Below the pieces are notes generated by a model, which saw only the letters and a list, made by a program, of their open reading frames with translations, searched no databases and had not been told where the DNA came from. From positions 1 to 64,000 of the forward strand of contig JAJEAR010000017.1 in the NCBI GenBank assembly GCA_022822665.1: 64,000 nucleotides of DNA, written 5' to 3'. Below, in pieces: positions 17,533-26,497 of the stretch. The number at the start of each line of letters is the position of its first letter. Within the stretch, counting starts at the first letter, position 1. Both the position numbers and the translations under genes were made by a program. The stretch comes from Alphaproteobacteria bacterium (GTDB taxonomy: Bacteria > Pseudomonadota > Alphaproteobacteria > Thalassobaculales > Thalassobaculaceae).

Positions 17533-18641
17533 CGTTCGTCCCGGGCGTGCCCGATCACCCCGCGGCAGAGCGCGGCCGCGCTGTCGGCCTGACCGAGGTG
17601 ATCGATGAAGGGAGCCACCGATTGCAGGGCCCTGGTTTCGGGGCGCCAATCGTCGCCGGTCGCAAGCGGCGTCAGCCACACCAGGCGCCAGGCCAGCTGC
17701 GATAGCGAGCGTACCGCGGCCGTCATGGCCGAGTGGTCGCCCCGCTCGAGGCCGTCGGAGATGATGACCACCAGGGCGCCGCGGGCAAACCCGGCGAACC
17801 TCGGAATGGACAGGAACGCCGCGAGCGAGTCGCCGAGCCGGGTTCCGCCGTCCCAGTCGACCACCCGGCCGGAAACCCGGGAGAGTGCGGCATCGCGGTG
17901 TCGGTGGCGCAAGGACCGGCTGACGCGGGTGAGTCGGGTGCCGACGGTGAAGACCTCGATATGGCGGGCCACCTGCGCCAGGCTGTGGGCGAAAGCGAGG
18001 CAGCTGTCGGTTCGCGCCTTCATCGATCCCGAGATGTCGATGAGCAGCAGGATCCGGCGCTGGACCGGCTTGCGCCTGCGGTGAGCCAGCACCAGCGCCT
18101 CGCCGTCGAAACGCACCGCGTGGCGCAGGGTGCGGCGCAGGTCGGGAAACCTGCCGCGGTGGTGCGCCACCCGGCGGTGCGAACGCCTCCTCGGCAGCAT
18201 GTCGGGTGCCCGGCGCCGGAACCCGGCCAGGGCTTCTTCCTCGCCCGCCCGGCCAGGCAGGCGCCGTGTCAGCAACTCGAGCCCGGTGGCGTCGGTTCCG
18301 GCCTCGGAGAGTTCGTCGGGCTGCTCCCCGGCCCCGCCGTCGGCATCCTCGCCGACGGGGATCTCGTCATCCTGGCTGGAAGGACCTGCGCCATCCAGCG
18401 CATGGCCGAAGAAGTGGGCGCGAAACAGGGCGTCGAACTCATCGTGCCGTTCCGGCATCGGCGCCAGGGTCGCACGGGCGGCCCGGTGGATCGCCGTCAT
18501 CCCGCTCGGACCCAGAAGCCCGACGGCGCGAATGAAGTCCAGGCCCTGTTCGGGTGCGACCGCAAACCGGTTTCGGCGCAGGAGATCGACGAATGCCAGC
18601 AGCGGCCGGGCCGGGCCGGGCAGGGCGGTCGTCCCGGTCAC
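17529..18641 (-). CDS. CoxE-like VWA domain protein
   Basis: This 370-residue protein has an N-terminal helical region, a basic Arg-rich middle, and a C-terminal von Willebrand factor A domain with an intact MIDAS motif: LLIDISGSMKA near residue 206, a Thr in DGGTRLG near 282, and an Asp in VIISDGLERGD near 310. This is the CoxE/DUF58-VWA type that works with MoxR ATPases in assembling metal centres or complexes; in carboxydotrophs the CoxD/CoxE pair matures the CO dehydrogenase active site. It starts at a GTG at 18641 in a GTGA overlap with the MoxR gene, so the two are coupled. Confidence 0.85.
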   Translation of the reverse strand: MTGTTALPGPARPLLAFVDLLRRNRFAVAPEQGLDFIRAVGLLGPSGMTAIHRAARATLAPMPERHDEFDALFRAHFFGHALDGAGPSSQDDEIPVGEDADGGAGEQPDELSEAGTDATGLELLTRRLPGRAGEEEALAGFRRRAPDMLPRRRSHRRVAHHRGRFPDLRRTLRHAVRFDGEALVLAHRRRKPVQRRILLLIDISGSMKARTDSCLAFAHSLAQVARHIEVFTVGTRLTRVSRSLRHRHRDAALSRVSGRVVDWDGGTRLGDSLAAFLSIPRFAGFARGALVVIISDGLERGDHSAMTAAVRSLSQLAWRLVWLTPLATGDDWRPETRALQSVAPFIDHLGQADSAAALCRGVIGHARDER

Positions 18642-19519
18642 GCGGCGACCCCGGTTACGATCTGCCCGAGTCTGGGGCGCACGAACTCCAGATCGTCCTG
18701 GTCCTTGAGCGCGACGCCGATCGCGCGCACGAACGCGTCCGGCCACGGAAGCCCGTGCTGTCCGAGCAGGGTCGCGGCCTCGGCCCATTCCACGGTCTCG
18801 GCGACCCCGGGCGGCTTGGCCAGCGGTTCGGAGCGGAGCCGGCCGATCGCGGCCACGATGCGGTCCGCGGTCTCGCGGGCGACGGAGCTGGCCCGGACCA
18901 TCACGATCGCCGCCTCCCGGGCCGGATCGGGGTAGTCGATCCAGTGGTAGACGCAGCGCCGGCGCAGCGCCTCGTGCAGTTCGCGCGTGCGGTTCGAGGT
19001 CAGGACCACCACCGGTCGATGGGCGGCGCGCATGGTGCCGCGCTCTGGAATGGAGATCTGGAAGTCCGACAGGAACTCGAGCAGGAACGCCTCGAACTCG
19101 TGGTCGGAGCGATCGATCTCGTCGATCAGCAGGAAGCCGTTGGCGCCGGCCTGCAGGGCATCGAGCATCGGCCGGGCGATCAGGAACTCGTCCCGGTAGA
19201 TGTTGACATAGTCGTCGCCCGCCTGCCGGATCGCCAGCATCTGGCGAGGGTAGTTCCACTCGTAGAGCGCGGCCGCGGAGTCGATCCCCTCGTAGCATTG
19301 CAGCCTGATCAGCCGGCGGCCGAGCACCGATGCCAGCGCCTTGGCGGCTTCGGTCTTGCCCACTCCCGGAGAGCCCTCGAGCAGCAGCGGCTTGCCCAGC
19401 GCAAGCGCGAGGTAGGCCGCGGTCGACAGGCCGCTGTCGGACAGGTACTGCGCTGCACCGAAAGCCGTATCGAGCTCCTCGGGCGAGCCGATTCCGTCAA
19501 TCCTGGGCGTGACCGGCAT
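18638..19519 (-). CDS. MoxR-family AAA+ ATPase (CoxD-like)
   Basis: This 293-residue AAA+ chaperone ATPase has Walker A GSPGVGKTEAA near residue 46, Walker B FLLIDEIDRSDHEF near 124, sensor 1 TSNRTRELHEALRRR with the Arg finger near 170, and a C-terminal lid. The YEGIDSAAALYEWNY segment is characteristic of the CoxD/MoxR branch. The ATG at 19519 is preferred over the frame opening at 19585. It leads an operon with the CoxE-like VWA protein. The only molybdenum hydroxylase in the window lies 6 kb away on the same strand and could be a client (inference). Confidence 0.87.
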   Translation of the reverse strand: MPVTPRIDGIGSPEELDTAFGAAQYLSDSGLSTAAYLALALGKPLLLEGSPGVGKTEAAKALASVLGRRLIRLQCYEGIDSAAALYEWNYPRQMLAIRQAGDDYVNIYRDEFLIARPMLDALQAGANGFLLIDEIDRSDHEFEAFLLEFLSDFQISIPERGTMRAAHRPVVVLTSNRTRELHEALRRRCVYHWIDYPDPAREAAIVMVRASSVARETADRIVAAIGRLRSEPLAKPPGVAETVEWAEAATLLGQHGLPWPDAFVRAIGVALKDQDDLEFVRPRLGQIVTGVAA

Positions 19520-19771
19520 TGGCTGGCATTCCGTTCGAACCTGCGTCCAGTCCCCGATCCTACGCCCAAACCGACTGGCAGGCACGGACCAATCCCGATC
19601 CGAAGCCTCTCCCTGAAACCGGGTTGGCCGCCCCGCATCTGACGCTTCGGATTACGGACCGGCCGCTTCCGCCCTGTCAGCCTGGGACACGGCCCCTGAA
19701 GTGCCGCCGCGTACCTGTGCACGTCCTTCGGGAAGGCGGCCTTGCGCGCGGGTCGCGTTGACCCGCAGCGG

Positions 19772-20052
19772 TCAGGTGGCGGCGAACCTGCGGACCTCGA
19801 CCGGCGCCCGGTTGCGCTGCGCGTGCCACAGGTCCTACTGCATCTGTTGCGTCAGCCAGGTTTCGGGGTTGCCGCCGAAAGCCACGGACAGGTGGATCGC
19901 CATCTCGGGCGAGATGCCGAGGCGGCTGTTGAGCAGCATCGACAGCGTGTTCGCGATACCGAAAGGCCCTTCGCGGCCTCGGTGACGGTCAGTCCGAGGG
20001 GTTCGAGGCACTGGCGGCGGATGAACGCACCGGGATGGGGCGGGTCGTGCAT
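19772..20052 (-). pseudogene. higA: Broken HigA-type antitoxin gene
   Basis: From the ATG at 20052 the translation starts [13 protein letters not shown], the hallmark opening of HigA-type helix-turn-helix antitoxins. After about 31 codons the frame shifts (near 19962) into a second frame reading [22 protein letters not shown] and [12 protein letters not shown]. There a TAG at 19835-19837 replaces the usual Tyr codon, and the same frame then continues with DLWHAQRN and VEVRRF to a TGA at 19772. With one frameshift and one nonsense codon the antitoxin cannot be made at full length. It follows the broken toxin remnant directly, the usual higBA order. Confidence 0.75.
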
Positions 20053-20074
20053 GAGCATGGGCGTGGCTTGCCTG

Positions 20075-20345
20075 GAGATAGTCAAGGTCGTCGACTTCGG
20101 CGGCGTGGTTGTTCTCGAAGCGGAAATTCACCCGCCGGTCGGCACGTACCGTGACCGCCAGAAACCCGCCATAGGTACCCAACGGCCACTGGAACCGGAA
20201 GTCGGGCAGGTCCATGTCATCCTGGGCTGCTGGTGCGTTGGGTCGCACCAGGATGTCCCGCACACTCTCGCGATGCTCAGGGTGGATGCGGCGTTCGTCT
20301 CCGCGTTTCACCAACCGCCTGGGCACCTTGCTCCTGGAATTCCAT
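20075..20345 (-). pseudogene. higB: Broken HigB/RelE-type toxin gene
   Basis: A short N-terminal stretch (MEFQEQGA at 20345) is followed after a frameshift near 20320 by RRLVKRGDERRIHPEHRESVRDILVR and then by [29 protein letters not shown] and VDDLDY. This is the recognisable course of a HigB/RelE-superfamily mRNA interferase of about 90 residues. The normal stop after the final DYH-type motif is missing and the frame runs on into the antitoxin. Frameshift and lost stop mean that it is not functional. It pairs with the broken higA downstream. Confidence 0.7.
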
Positions 20346-20589
20346 ATCAGGCGCGACTGTATTGCGCATTATGTCATGTTTAAACGCCATGTGAGATCGT
20401 TTGCTGCGGTCTGGGCGGGAGGAGATTTCCTGGTGGCGGACCGGTACAATGTCGGCCAATACCGGCAAGGTCCCTCGGGACGGCGACAGAGCGCGGCCGA
20501 CACGGCGCCCGGTCGCCGTGCGCCAGTGCAAGGATGCCGGCTGTGCCCGGAAGCAGCAGCCTTCGCAGGCAGCGGGCGAATGGATCGCG

Positions 20590-20998
20590 TTACTCGAGCT
20601 CATGGATCGCGACCGAAAGGGGAAGACCGAGAAGGAGTCTGTCCACGGTAAGCAGCCGGAGACCTTCTTCCTGTGCCTGGACCAGCAGCAGTGCGTCGAA
20701 AGGGTCCTGGTGTCCCAGCGGTATTTCGAGATCACAGGCGGCATGACGCATGGTTATCGGCACGAATGTCACGTCCAGTTCTTCCAGTACCGCGACGACA
20801 CTCTCGGGAGAAAAGCGACTCTTGCGTTCACCCGATCGGTAACGGGCATTGTGCTTGAGGCGCATTTCCCAAATCGAAACAGTGTTGACATGGATATCTG
20901 TCCCGTGTGTTGCGAGCGCCCAGCCTTTTGGAAGCGGGGAAGATTCCCGGTTTGCCCATGAGGTCGAACCGGCAGGACGCATCGGGCAGTACGCACAG
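20590..20998 (-). pseudogene. vapC: Broken VapC-type PIN-domain toxin gene
   Basis: The C-terminal three quarters read as a PIN domain: IHVNTVSIWEMRLKH, then FVPITMRHAA and HQDPFDALLLVQAQEEGLRLLTVDRLL, with the acidic residues expected of the nuclease site. The N-terminal part with the first catalytic Asp (VLPDAS, codon 20981-20983) is in another frame and joins by a frameshift near 20900. No ATG, GTG or TTG opens that part after the vapB stop; only a CTG is available. A shorter frame starting at 20982 lacks the first Asp. I conclude that the toxin is inactive while its antitoxin upstream is intact. Confidence 0.72.
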
Positions 20999-21008
20999 GT
21001 CAGTCCGG

Positions 21009-21269
21009 CTACCGTTCGTCGAGTCCGAGGACCTTCCGGCTGAAGGCGGGATCGTTGAACTCCGCTGGCCAGCCGTCTCCGTCACCTTCGATTCCGAGAC
21101 GCCGCCGGGCAGCCTCCAGCCTGTCGAAATCGATCCCACCGCGCCGGTGACAGCGCACCAGTTCAGCCGTCGGCCGGCCATTCCTCGTGATGATCACGCG
21201 TTCGCCCCTGCGAGCGGCGGCAACCAATTCGCAAAGGCGGGTTTTTGCCTCGCGGATGGAAACTTCCAT
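21009..21269 (-). CDS. vapB: VapB/Phd-family antitoxin, apparently intact
   Basis: This 86-residue protein starts MEVSIREAKTRLCELV and continues GERVIITRNGRPTAELV, the DNA-binding N-terminal fold of Phd/YefM-type antitoxins. A C-terminal tail (FNDPAFSRKVLGLDE) is of the kind that wraps its PIN toxin. The ATG at 21269 is chosen because it opens the family motif; an upstream extension of 27 codons is not conserved-looking. The cognate vapC directly downstream is frameshifted, so this would be a solitary antitoxin, possibly kept as a repressor or simply not yet lost. Confidence 0.8.
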   Translation of the reverse strand: MEVSIREAKTRLCELVAAARRGERVIITRNGRPTAELVRCHRRGGIDFDRLEAARRRLGIEGDGDGWPAEFNDPAFSRKVLGLDER

Positions 21270-21706
21270 GGCGGATCGCCCCTGGCCCGGAGTGTTCATT
21301 CGCCAGCATGTCCCGATGGTCTTCCCGTTCAAGACCAGGCGTGACGACATCGCGGTCAGCCCGACCTTGCCCTGACGCCTTCATTGCCGCCTCGTTGACA
21401 ACCAGTAATGGACCGATCGTGCGGGGCCCTGATCCGGGGAAACGGAAGTCGCGCGCCGGCGGCGGGACCGGCATCACCGGACCAGCGGGGCACCTGCGAG
21501 CGCGGCCGATACCGTCCTTGCCCGGAACCCGCAGCCGGGCCGCACGACGCTCGGTGCGCAGGGGAGGGCCGGGACCCCGACGGAATGTCACCACTGGGGC
21601 CCGGCTCGGCCGGGGAAATCCCCGCCATCGGCCGCGCAGCCCTGCGCCGCATGCCCGGTGCTTGGCGGTTGCCGGCCGCCCGGCCGGTGACCGGGTCGTG
21701 TGCGGG
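21270..21706. other. Gene-free stretch between vapB and the ABC exporter
   Basis: No reading frame here shows family motifs or a convincing start. The stretch upstream of vapB presumably holds its promoter and operator. It also lies just downstream of the ABC exporter pair; no clear stem-loop with a T-run is visible. Confidence 0.4.
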
Positions 21707-23557
21707 TCAGGCCTCGGCGGCGAGGTCGTCGAACGAGGCGTGGTTCATGCGGTTGAGCATGCTGTAGAGCCCGTCGCCCGCGGCCAGTTCGCCGTGGGTG
21801 CCGGACTCCACGATCCGGCCCTCGCGCAGCACGATGATGCGGTCGGCATGCCGGATCGTCGCCAGCCTGTGGGCGATGATCAGCGCGGTGCGTCCCTCGA
21901 GCAGCCGGGACAGCGCGCGCTGGATCTCGAGCTCGGTGTAGCTGTCGACGTTCGCCGTCGCCTCGTCGAGAATCAGGATCGGCGAATCGGCCACCAGGGC
22001 GCGGGCAAAACTCAGCATCTGGCGCTGACCCATCGACAGGTTGACGCCGCGCTGGTCGAGGATGGTCTCGTAGCCGTCGGCGAACCGGGTGATGAAGTCA
22101 TGGGCTCCCACCGCGCGGGCGGCCGCGACCACTTCACTGTCCTCGGCACCGCTCGCGTAGCGGATGTTCTCGAGAATGCTGCCGGAGAACAGGTACGGTT
22201 CCTGGAGAACCACCGAGATGTGACGGCCGAGCGAGTTCTGGGTGACGTCGCGCACGTCCATGCCGCCGACCAGCACCTGGCCGCTCCACACGTCGTAGAA
22301 CCGGTGGGCAAGCGAGAGGATGCTGGTCTTGCCCGACCCGGTGGGTCCGACCAGTGCTACGGTTTCCCCCTGCCGGGCCTTGAAACTGATGTCGGTAAGG
22401 ACCGGTTCGCCCGGGCGGTAGCCGAAGGTGACATGGCGGAACTCGATCGAGCCCGGCGTGCCCAGCAGTGACTGCGCATTCGGCCGGTCCCTGACCTCGA
22501 TCGGGACATCGAGGACCTCGAAGATGCGCTGCCCCGCGGCCATGGCGCGTTGCATGATGCTGTACTGGATGGTGAGCGAACGGATCGGGTCGAAGAACCG
22601 CTGCACGTAGAACAGGAACGCGACCATCACGCCCACGTCGAGCGATCCGTCGAGGACCAGGCTGCCTCCGTACACCACGATGACTGCCATCGCCAGCCCG
22701 GTCAGGCCGTCGACGAGGGGAATCAGGACGTTGACAAACCTCGAGGCGAGGCAGTGGGCCCGGACATTCTCGCGCGCCAGTTCACGGAACAGCCCGTAGT
22801 TCAGGTCCTCGCGGCCGAGTTCCTGGACCGCACGGACCCCGTGCACGCTTTCCGCCAGTGCGCCGTTGGTCGCACTGCTGGTCTCGCGCGCATGGATGAA
22901 GGCCTTCCGGGCCCGGGGCAGCCAGATGATGCGGACCGCGAACAGGACCGGCATCACCATGAGGGTAAGCGCGCCGAGCCGCGGGTCGAGCAACAGCAGG
23001 ACCACGACGATGCCCAGCAGCAGCACCAGGTCGCCGATGGCAAAGATCGAGGATTCGAGGAATTCCTGCAGGGCCTGGACATCGCCCTGGAGCCTCGACA
23101 TCAGCCGCCCGATCTCGGTCTGGTCCATGAAGGCCATGGAAACGAACTGCAGGTGCCGGTACATGGCGCGGCGAAGGTCGAACATGAGATGGCCGGCGAC
23201 GCGGCCGACCAACTGTTCCTGGACCAGGTTGGCCACGAAGTTGACGGTGACCACGGCCAGGAATCCCAGCACGATGATGAGCAGCAGGTCCTCGCCCGCA
23301 GAGCCGAGCACCAGGGCCTTGTCGATGGCGGTACGGATCAGCAGCGGGATCGCGAGCTGCGTGCCGGTAAACACCAGCACGCCGAATACGCCAAGCAGGA
23401 GCTGTCGACGGTAGGGAACCAGGAAACCCGCGATCCGCCCGAGTACCCAGCGGTCGAAGGCCTTTCCGAACAGCACCTCCTCGACCGAGATCTGCGAGCC
23501 GACCACCGCGAGCGGCCTGGTCCGGCGGGGTTCCGCCGCGTGTTCGCCGGCCGTCAT
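21707..23557 (-). CDS. ABC exporter half-transporter, catalytic-site subunit
   Basis: This 616-residue half-transporter has six N-terminal membrane helices (about residues 35-320) and a C-terminal nucleotide-binding domain with Walker A VGPTGSGKTS near 390, Walker B LILDEATANVD near 520, D-loop and switch His in IIAHRLATIR. The catalytic Glu after Walker B is present, but the signature reads LSMGQ instead of LSGGQ. It overlaps its partner gene by ATGA. In heterodimeric exporters such as TM287/288 the subunit with the odd signature completes the degenerate site, exactly the pairing seen here. The cargo is probably a lipid or hydrophobic compound, but unknown. Confidence 0.87.
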   Translation of the reverse strand: MTAGEHAAEPRRTRPLAVVGSQISVEEVLFGKAFDRWVLGRIAGFLVPYRRQLLLGVFGVLVFTGTQLAIPLLIRTAIDKALVLGSAGEDLLLIIVLGFLAVVTVNFVANLVQEQLVGRVAGHLMFDLRRAMYRHLQFVSMAFMDQTEIGRLMSRLQGDVQALQEFLESSIFAIGDLVLLLGIVVVLLLLDPRLGALTLMVMPVLFAVRIIWLPRARKAFIHARETSSATNGALAESVHGVRAVQELGREDLNYGLFRELARENVRAHCLASRFVNVLIPLVDGLTGLAMAVIVVYGGSLVLDGSLDVGVMVAFLFYVQRFFDPIRSLTIQYSIMQRAMAAGQRIFEVLDVPIEVRDRPNAQSLLGTPGSIEFRHVTFGYRPGEPVLTDISFKARQGETVALVGPTGSGKTSILSLAHRFYDVWSGQVLVGGMDVRDVTQNSLGRHISVVLQEPYLFSGSILENIRYASGAEDSEVVAAARAVGAHDFITRFADGYETILDQRGVNLSMGQRQMLSFARALVADSPILILDEATANVDSYTELEIQRALSRLLEGRTALIIAHRLATIRHADRIIVLREGRIVESGTHGELAAGDGLYSMLNRMNHASFDDLAAEA

Positions 23558-25413
23558 GGCCGGGTCTCCGGCGAGGCGGCCTGCAGCCGGTGCAGTTCGG
23601 CGAACCGGCCACCGAGTGCGACCAGCTCCTCACGGCTGCCGCGCTCGACGATGCGGCCATGTTCAAGGAACAGGATCATGTCGGCGTGGCGCAGGGAACT
23701 CAGCCGGTGGGCGATGATGATCACCGCGCGGGTCCGCGAGATGTCGGCGATGGCATCCTGCAGCCGCGCCTCGGTGGCGGCGTCGACAGCCGCGGTAGAG
23801 TCATCGAGCACCAGGACTGTGCTGTCGGGCAGGATGCTGCGCGCGATCGACATGCGCTGGCGCTGGCCGCCGGACAGTGACAGGCCGCGTTCACCCACCA
23901 GCGTGTCGTAACCGGTCGACAGGCTCATGATGTGGTCGTGCAGCTGGGCGACGGCGGCCGAACGTTCGATCTTGGTGCCCTCGGCCCACGGATTGCCGTA
24001 GGCCACGTTGTGGCTGATGCTGGCGGTAAACAGGAACGCGTCCTGCTGAATGATGCTGACCGCGCTGCGCAGGGACTCGAGCGAGATCGTGCGAATGTCC
24101 TGCCCGTCGATGGTGATCCGGCCGCCGGTCACGTCGTAGTAGCGGCCCACGAGCTGGGCGATGGTGCTCTTGCCGCTTCCCGGCGGGCCGACGATGCCGA
24201 TGATCTGCCCGGGCCGGGCCTCGAAGCTGACGTCGGACAGGGTGCGGGCGTCCGCGGCGGCGGCCGGATAGGAAAAGTCGACGTTTTCGTACCTGAGCAC
24301 GCCCTCGGAAACCTCCAGGCCCCGGGCCCCGGGCGGATCGGCGATCGAGGGCGCCAGGTCGAGCACGCTGAACAGCCGGCCACCGCAGGTCGATGCCCGG
24401 GCCACCGAGTTCGACATCCATCCGATCTGGCGAATCGGCATCTGCAGGATCGCCATGAAGGCGAGGAACTCGGTGAGCTCTCCCAGCGTCAGCGTTCCCT
24501 CGATGGTCTTGACGCCGCCGATCCACAGCACCGCGCCCATGGTGAGGAAGAAGGCGAAGTTCATCTGCGCGGTGTTGCGCACGAACAGGGCGACGCGCCG
24601 GTGCGAAATCCCCAGGGCCCTCCTGGAGATCCGGTCGAACCGGGCGAGTTCGTGGGCCTGGGCGGCAAAGGCGCGGACCACCCGGATGCCACCGAGGTTC
24701 TCCTCCATCGCCCTGGTGAGCACCGACAGCTCGTTCTGCAGCTGCAGCCAGATGTCGCGCAGCCGGATGCGCGCGATCGATGCCGAGACCCCGACGAACG
24801 GCACGAAGCCGAAGGCGACGAGTGCCAGCACCTGGTCTATCCGGAACAGGATGACGAACCCGCCGCCGATCAGGATGGCGAGCAGGATCACGCGGAGCAT
24901 GCCGGTCGTCACGAACATGCGTACACCCTCGATGTCGAGTATGCCGCGGGTCATCAGGTCACCGGTATGGACCTGGTCGTGCCAGGACAGGCTCAGCGAC
25001 TGCAGCTTGCGGTAGTAGTCGAGCCGCAGGTGATGGGCGATGAAGTGGCCGACCACCTCGCCCTGGTAGTTCTGCACCATGGTGAAGACGCCGCGCAGCA
25101 GGCTGACCGCAACCAGCAGCATCGCGGTCTGCAGCAACGCGTCCACGGCTTCGGTTTGCACGCCGGCTGCCGCCGCACCGGCGAGCAGGCCCTGGGCCTG
25201 GTCGACCGCGCGTCCGAGGAACTGCGGAACGAACAGCTGGAAGGAGGCTCCGAGTGCCGTCGCCACCATGGCAAGCGCCATTCGGTACGGGTGGCGGAAG
25301 GCGAGTTCCGAGATTCGCCACAGCACCCGTCCGTCCAGCCGCGAGACGTACGGGAGGGTGTGCGCCGTCGGGTCGGTGTCAACCCGCCCGCTGCTCGAAA
25401 CAGTGCTGCTCAT
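23554..25413 (-). CDS. ABC exporter half-transporter with degenerate Walker B
   Basis: This 619-residue half-transporter has six membrane helices (about 45-330) and a nucleotide-binding domain with Walker A VGPPGSGKST and a canonical LSGGQRQRM signature. Its Walker B is followed by Asp, not the catalytic Glu (LVLDDSTAAVD), so its own Walker site should hydrolyse ATP poorly. This fits the non-catalytic half of a heterodimer with the downstream gene. The ATG at 25413 is chosen because the 68-codon upstream extension is antisense noise from the neighbouring gene. It starts 59 bp after the hydroxylase operon and may be read from the same transcript. Confidence 0.87.
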   Translation of the reverse strand: MSSTVSSSGRVDTDPTAHTLPYVSRLDGRVLWRISELAFRHPYRMALAMVATALGASFQLFVPQFLGRAVDQAQGLLAGAAAAGVQTEAVDALLQTAMLLVAVSLLRGVFTMVQNYQGEVVGHFIAHHLRLDYYRKLQSLSLSWHDQVHTGDLMTRGILDIEGVRMFVTTGMLRVILLAILIGGGFVILFRIDQVLALVAFGFVPFVGVSASIARIRLRDIWLQLQNELSVLTRAMEENLGGIRVVRAFAAQAHELARFDRISRRALGISHRRVALFVRNTAQMNFAFFLTMGAVLWIGGVKTIEGTLTLGELTEFLAFMAILQMPIRQIGWMSNSVARASTCGGRLFSVLDLAPSIADPPGARGLEVSEGVLRYENVDFSYPAAAADARTLSDVSFEARPGQIIGIVGPPGSGKSTIAQLVGRYYDVTGGRITIDGQDIRTISLESLRSAVSIIQQDAFLFTASISHNVAYGNPWAEGTKIERSAAVAQLHDHIMSLSTGYDTLVGERGLSLSGGQRQRMSIARSILPDSTVLVLDDSTAAVDAATEARLQDAIADISRTRAVIIIAHRLSSLRHADMILFLEHGRIVERGSREELVALGGRFAELHRLQAASPETRP

Positions 25414-25472
25414 GATCGGCGCAGAATATAGGTCATGTTGCCGCGATCGGAAACCGCCGACGACCTCCTGCG

Positions 25473-26495
25473 TCAGCGCCGCGGGCCCGGGCGGGCGCCT
25501 CCGTTCGCCTTCAGGCCCCGCAGCACCTTCTCCGGCGTGATCGGCAGTGCGGTGACCCGCACGCCCACGGCGTTGAACACCGCATTGGCGATTGCCGGCA
25601 TGATCGGGTTCGCGCACATCTCGCCCGGACCCTTGCCGCCGAACGGACCGTCCGGTGCCGGGCGCTCGAGAATCGCGATGTCATGCCGGGCAATGTCGCC
25701 GGGTCCCGGCATCGTGTACTGCGAGAAGTCGACCGGCCCGTGCGACCGGTCCGGGTAGCGTGGCTCGGTGGTCTCGAAGAGCGCGTGGCTCAGCCCCATC
25801 CATGCTCCGCCGACCAGCTGCTGCTCCACCAGACGCGGATTGATGGCGCGTCCGACCTCGTAGGCGGAGTTGACCTGCTCCACCGTGACCTCGCCGGTCT
25901 CGTCATCGACCGTGACATCCGCCACCAGGGCGGCGTGGGCGTAGCAGGAGACCGGCGTCATCTCGCCGGTTTCCGGGTCGACCTCGGAGAGCGGGATGAG
26001 GAAGATGCCGCGGCCGGCCACTGTCTTCCCGTGCCTGAACTGTGCCGCCTGGCATGCGTCCCCGGTGGTGATGCTGCGGCCGGGCGCGCCGCGCACATGA
26101 ATGTTGCCGCGCCCGTCGGTCTCCAGGTCGTCAGCATTGACCTCGAGTTCCTCCGCGGCGGCCTCCAGCATGATGGCGCGGGCTTCCTTCGCGGCAACGA
26201 TGACCGCGTTCCCGACCCGGTGGGTGCCGCGCGAGGCGAAGGATCCCATGCAGTGCGGACCGGTGTCGCTGTCCGCGGTATCGACGTACACGTCCTCGAC
26301 CGGGACGCCCAGGGTTTCGGCGGCAATCTGGCGGGTCACGGACTTCATGCCCTGGCCGAGGTCGATCGACGACAAGGCGATTGCGAACTTGCCGTCGGGA
26401 CCCGAATGGACCAGCGCCTGGCTGGGGTCTCCGCCCAGGTTCATGCCGATCGGGTAGTTGATGGCGGCGAACCCGCGCCCCCTGTGGACCGTCAT
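25473..26495 (-). CDS. Molybdenum hydroxylase large subunit, C-terminal half (split gene)
   Basis: This 340-residue protein equals the second molybdopterin-binding domain of xanthine dehydrogenase-family large subunits. It opens GRGFAAINYPIGMNLGGDPSQ and carries the conserved Gln loop IDLGQGMKSVTRQ near residue 52, the SFASRGTHRVGNA segment near 95, and the C-terminal GGKGPGEMCANP near 290, whose Glu is the expected catalytic base. It lacks the hammerhead and first domain, which are encoded by the gene just upstream. Its ATG at 26495 lies 2 bp after that gene's stop. The two chains should assemble into one active site. Confidence 0.82.
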   Translation of the reverse strand: MTVHRGRGFAAINYPIGMNLGGDPSQALVHSGPDGKFAIALSSIDLGQGMKSVTRQIAAETLGVPVEDVYVDTADSDTGPHCMGSFASRGTHRVGNAVIVAAKEARAIMLEAAAEELEVNADDLETDGRGNIHVRGAPGRSITTGDACQAAQFRHGKTVAGRGIFLIPLSEVDPETGEMTPVSCYAHAALVADVTVDDETGEVTVEQVNSAYEVGRAINPRLVEQQLVGGAWMGLSHALFETTEPRYPDRSHGPVDFSQYTMPGPGDIARHDIAILERPAPDGPFGGKGPGEMCANPIMPAIANAVFNAVGVRVTALPITPEKVLRGLKANGGARPGPRR

Positions 26496-26497
26496 GA

